This document shows positions 5,612 to 8,759 of a DNA stretch of 8,759 nucleotides, piece by piece. Both the position numbers and the translations under genes were made by a program. The stretch is taken from NCBI GenBank assembly GCA_038239195.1, contig JBBSEZ010000415.1, positions 1 through 8,759 of the forward strand, given 5' to 3'. A model generated the notes under the pieces. That model did no database searches. It was not told where the DNA came from and worked only from the letters and a program-made list of their open reading frames with translations. Source of the stretch: JBBSEZ01 sp038239195 (GTDB taxonomy: Bacteria > Planctomycetota > Planctomycetia > Gemmatales > Gemmataceae). The first letter of the stretch is position 1. Every line of letters starts with the position of its first letter.

Positions 5612-8600
5612 TCACGGAACGAACACGAACTCGTTGCAATTCAGCAACACCCGGCACGCATTCGCCAGCCCATGCTTCCCCGCGTACGCCGCCAGCGCTG
5701 ACCCTTCCCTCGCCGTCGGCGCCCGCCCCAGCGCCAGCCGATACGCCCGCTGAATCTGCCCGCGCACGTTCCCTGGCACTTCTTTCTGTAGCCGCCCCGC
5801 GAAGTGCTCGCTCTGGCGCACCATGAAGCGGTCGTTGAGCATCGCCAGCGCCTGGAGCGGCGTCACCGAACTGCTCCGCACCGGGGCGAACTGCGAGGCG
5901 TCCGGGCAGTCGAGAACGTCCATGAAGGGGTCGGGCAACGTCCGAAACACGAAGCGGTAGACGCTGCGTCGATGGGCCGCCGGGGCATCGACGTCGAACG
6001 CCCCATAGTCCACCTTCGGCGTCACGTGGATGCCGGGGCTTTGCACGAACTGCTTGACCGACGGCCCGCCCATGCGCCGGTCGAGCTTCCCGCTCACCTG
6101 CAATACGGCGTCGCGCACGCACTCCGCGTCCAGCCTCGATACGTTCATGCGCCAGAGCAGCAGATTATCGCCATCCACCTTGGCGTATTCGGCATGATGC
6201 CGCGACGACTGGCGGTAGGTGGCGCTCGTGACGATCAGCCGGTGCAGCGCCTTCAACGAGCCCCCGCCGTCGCGCAGCTCCACCGCGAGCCAGTCGAGCA
6301 GTTCGGGGTGGGTCGGGTTGGCGCCCATCTTCCCGAGGTCGCTCGGCGTGGCGACGATGCCCCGGCCAAAGTGATAGTGCCAGACGCGGTTGGCGATCGT
6401 GCGCCACGTCAGCACGTTCCGCGGGTCGGTGAGCCATTTCGCCAGGGCGGCGCGGCGGGCGCCTTCGTCCTCGGGGGCCGCCAGCGCGAAGTTCGCCGGA
6501 AGGCCGGGCACCAGCGACAGGGCGCCGGGCACGGCGTGCGCTCCCGGCTGGTTGACGTCGCCGCGCCGCAGCAGGAACACGGGCCGACAGCCGCGCGCCG
6601 GGCGGAAGCTCCCCTCCGGCTTGAAGTCGCCGGCGCCGGCGTAGACGAAGCGCTGCGGCGGCAGGGCGCGCAGCTGCGTCTCCACCTGCTCCAGCAAAAC
6701 GTACCGGGCCAGTTCCACCTTTTGCTTCTCGGAGCGCTTCGCCGGGGAAACGCTCAGAAGGCCCGCGACGGCCGAGGGCAAGGCGCTCGCGAGGAGGGGG
6801 CGCGCCGCCGAGGTGACGGACAGGCGCAGTCGGCCGATGAGATGGCCCCCGCCGTGCGTCTGTTCGAGGGTGAAGGTCAAGGCTGTCCCGCCCGCGAAGC
6901 CGACCGGCTCGCGGAGCTCGAAGACGGCCTGGTGCGGCTTGCCGACGGCGGGGTAGACCCCCCAGGCCGTGCGCGGGTTGCCGTCGATGGCCATCGCCAC
7001 CGTCCAGCCTTCCTGGTTGAAGTCGGCGCTGGGGCGCACCAGCCCGACCGGGCGCTTCTCGGCGGGGACGGCCCGCGGGGCTGCGATGACGCGAAACTCG
7101 TTCAGGTGCAGGTTGCCGTTGTCCTGCCGCCCCGGCCCCTTGAGCGGCAATGACGCGTCCGTCAGCACTTCGAGGCGAACGCCCGTGATCGCGCGCAGGT
7201 CGGTGTGGGCCGTAACTGTGTAGACGTCCACGGCGGGGCGCTTCCCGCCGAAGCGGACCGACCGATCCGGCAACGTCGCGGGGACGGACCCGTTGGCCGT
7301 CTTGACGCTGGCCGGCTCCAGCACCGTCCAGACGGCCCCGTTCGATCCTCGCGCCTTCTCCCACGCGGCCACCTCGGCCACCACGGTCGGCGTCAGCAGC
7401 CCGGGGCCTGCAACGCGCAGCTCGGCCTCGCGCTTCGCGAGGGCCCGTCGGGCGCGATGGGTGCGCGAGTCGGGGTCGTAGGCCCGGTTGGCGCGATCGA
7501 CGCCGGAGAAGACGGCCTGCAAGTTGTAGTGCTCGGCCTGCGAGATCGGGTCGAACTTGTGATCGTGGCAGCGGGCGCAGTGGACGGTGGCGCCCGCGAA
7601 GGCCGACATCACCGTCGTCACCATGTCGTCACGGTCGAGGTACTGAACGATCTTCTTGTCCACCGTGTCGTCGCGGATGCTCTGCTGCGAGCTCTCGTCC
7701 CACGGCCCCGCCGCCAGCATCCCCAGCGCGGCCACGCCGTCCGGGTCCTCGGGAAAGAGGACGTCGCCGGCGAGCTGTTCCTCCACGAAACGCGCGTAAG
7801 GCCGGTCGGCGTTGAAGGCGCGAATGAGATAATCGCGATACGGCCAGGCGTTTTCCCGCGGCACGTCCTGATCGTTGCCGTGCGTCTCGGCATAGTGAAC
7901 GACGTCGAGCCAGTGCCGTGCGTAGCGCTCCCCGTAATGGGGCGAGGCGAGCAGCCGATCGACGAGGCGCTCGTAGGCGTCGGGGCGCGTGTCGTTGACG
8001 AACGCGGCGACCTCGGTCGGCGTGGGTGGCAGGCCGATCAGGTCGAACGTCACGCGCCGGATCAGCGTGGCCCGGTCCGCCTCGGGGGCAGGAAGCAGGT
8101 GCTTCGCTTCGAGCCGGGCCAGGACGAACGAGTCGATGGGATTGTGCCCCCACCCTGTCCGCTTCGCGTTGGGGAGGGCCGGGCGGGCGAGCGGTCGGAA
8201 CGACCAGTGCCCCGCCCCGGACGCGGTCTCGGCCACCGCGGGCCAGGAGGCGCCCTGGTCGATCCAGGCGCGGAGGGTGGCGACCTGGCGCGGCGTCAGC
8301 TTCGGGCCCTTGGGCGGCATGCGGCGCTCGGGGCCGATGCCCGCCACGCGGTGAACGAGGGGGCTCTTGTCGCCCTTGCCGGGGAGGACGTTCTCGGTGC
8401 CGAGGGCGCTCGAGCGCACGTCGAGGCGCAGGCCGCCCTTCTGCTGCTTGGGCCCGTGGCAGGAGATGCACGTGGTCGTGAAGATCGGCTGCACGTCCTT
8501 GACGAAGTCAATGCGCCGCTCGACGAGCCGTGGGCGTGGGCCCCCGGAGGGCGGCGCCGCCGAGCGGGCCGACAGAACGAGCGCGGCGGCGGGTAGGAGT

Positions 8601-8638
8601 GCGAGCGTGAGCAGTCCGGCGGTGGATTGCGGTCGCAT
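5612..8638 (-). CDS. PSD1-type exported cytochrome protein (PSCyt1-DUF1549-DUF1553)
   Basis: Large planctomycete-type exported protein of 1008 residues, probably carrying covalent haem in the periplasm; its reaction is unknown. Residues 6-27 are a hydrophobic signal or anchor. The planctomycete cytochrome-C domain (about 40-132) has CISCH at 57-61, the c-type haem motif, with MPPKGP (107-112) in a position that could supply the axial Met. DUF1549 (about 165-380) includes DLIGLPPTP, the HYGERYARHWLD stretch at 234-245 and a second CxxCH (CARCHDHKFDP, 354-364). Residues about 435-610 look like a beta-sandwich galactose-binding-type insert (AIDGNPRTAWGV, 550-561). DUF1553 (about 725-990) includes NRVWHYHFGRGIV, THPELLDWLA and VTPLQALAMLND. 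I chose the ATG at 8638 with GAGGA 9 bases upstream; an in-frame ATG at 8680 is possible but would put a Pro/Arg-rich extension before the signal. It is first gene of the unit with DUF1501. Confidence 0.94.
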   Translation of the reverse strand: MRPQSTAGLLTLALLPAAALVLSARSAAPPSGGPRPRLVERRIDFVKDVQPIFTTTCISCHGPKQQKGGLRLDVRSSALGTENVLPGKGDKSPLVHRVAGIGPERRMPPKGPKLTPRQVATLRAWIDQGASWPAVAETASGAGHWSFRPLARPALPNAKRTGWGHNPIDSFVLARLEAKHLLPAPEADRATLIRRVTFDLIGLPPTPTEVAAFVNDTRPDAYERLVDRLLASPHYGERYARHWLDVVHYAETHGNDQDVPRENAWPYRDYLIRAFNADRPYARFVEEQLAGDVLFPEDPDGVAALGMLAAGPWDESSQQSIRDDTVDKKIVQYLDRDDMVTTVMSAFAGATVHCARCHDHKFDPISQAEHYNLQAVFSGVDRANRAYDPDSRTHRARRALAKREAELRVAGPGLLTPTVVAEVAAWEKARGSNGAVWTVLEPASVKTANGSVPATLPDRSVRFGGKRPAVDVYTVTAHTDLRAITGVRLEVLTDASLPLKGPGRQDNGNLHLNEFRVIAAPRAVPAEKRPVGLVRPSADFNQEGWTVAMAIDGNPRTAWGVYPAVGKPHQAVFELREPVGFAGGTALTFTLEQTHGGGHLIGRLRLSVTSAARPLLASALPSAVAGLLSVSPAKRSEKQKVELARYVLLEQVETQLRALPPQRFVYAGAGDFKPEGSFRPARGCRPVFLLRRGDVNQPGAHAVPGALSLVPGLPANFALAAPEDEGARRAALAKWLTDPRNVLTWRTIANRVWHYHFGRGIVATPSDLGKMGANPTHPELLDWLAVELRDGGGSLKALHRLIVTSATYRQSSRHHAEYAKVDGDNLLLWRMNVSRLDAECVRDAVLQVSGKLDRRMGGPSVKQFVQSPGIHVTPKVDYGAFDVDAPAAHRRSVYRFVFRTLPDPFMDVLDCPDASQFAPVRSSSVTPLQALAMLNDRFMVRQSEHFAGRLQKEVPGNVRGQIQRAYRLALGRAPTAREGSALAAYAGKHGLANACRVLLNCNEFVFVP

Positions 8639-8759
8639 GGGGTGCGGTCCTCGTCGCGGCGGGCTCGGTGGGGCAGACATCAGTATGGCGCCCCGACCGC
8701 TACGCCGCAAGCGGCGAACTTCGCGATCCTCTTCCCCTCACCTCCGCGCCGTGATCAAC
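8639..8759 (-). promoter_or_regulatory. Leader region of the PSD1-DUF1501 unit with palindrome
   Basis: These 121 bases precede the PSD1 gene and run to the window edge. CGCCGC (8703-8708), AA, and GCGGCG (8711-8716) form a 6-bp palindrome about 65 bases before the start; the element is preceded by CCGCTACG (8697-8704), an 8-mer that also occurs at 3233-3240 next to the terminator hairpin. The tight two-base spacer makes it a better palindrome than RNA hairpin. GAGGA at 8648-8652 is the ribosome-binding site. No convincing -10/-35 pair is visible; the promoter may lie beyond the window. Confidence 0.35.

Noticed and set aside
5804..8596. Two long plus-strand frames (5804-7153 and 7205-8596) opposite PSD1
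   Set aside because: Long only because of high GC in the third codon position of the opposite strand; no motifs, no plausible start signals.
1..8759. CRISPR array, tRNA/rRNA gene, insertion sequence or defence module
   Set aside because: No regularly spaced direct repeats, no cloverleaf, no transposase or nuclease motif and no IS-like termini were seen on either strand.

Overview
The window is GC-rich chromosomal DNA, and its gene content points to a planctomycete, probably of the Gemmata/Pirellula type. The best evidence is the adjacent pair on the minus strand: a large exported protein with the planctomycete cytochrome-C/DUF1549/DUF1553 architecture (PSD1 type), followed by a Tat-exported DUF1501 protein. 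This pair is massively duplicated in Planctomycetota and uncommon elsewhere. The exact lineage cannot be fixed from the sequence alone.

Layout, left to right. (1) Bases 1-82 are non-coding and hold a perfect 18-bp palindrome with a partial repeat of its arm. (2) A minus-strand THUMP-domain RNA methyltransferase (RlmL/YpsC type) runs from 1216 to 83. (3) Divergent from it, across a 110-bp shared upstream region, is a plus-strand secreted alpha/beta hydrolase (1327-2232), followed by a lysine-rich exported protein of unknown function (2330-3193). (4) A strong 9-bp GC hairpin at 3213-3236 separates these from a convergent minus-strand sugar-1-phosphate nucleotidyltransferase (3967-3236). (5) A 129-bp gap packed with small inverted repeats leads to the DUF1501 gene (5560-4097). 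Only 51 bp further on is the end of the PSD1 gene (8638-5612). These last two almost certainly form one transcription unit, PSD1 first. (6) The last 121 bp hold the PSD1 leader with another palindrome.

Functionally the genes are mixed: rRNA modification, a periplasmic esterase, activated-sugar synthesis, and a planctomycete-specific exported haem protein with its DUF1501 partner. The signal peptides on four of the six products show that much of this segment serves the cell envelope or periplasm. I see no phage, transposon, CRISPR, defence or toxin-antitoxin module, and no clear new multi-gene system. The feature most worth following is a set of short palindromic repeats in the gaps. Two of them contribute the TAG stop codon of the gene they follow, and three share a GTAG-hairpin layout in the same orientation. 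Several very long open frames overlap the real genes, but they are GC-driven shadows and are not annotated.
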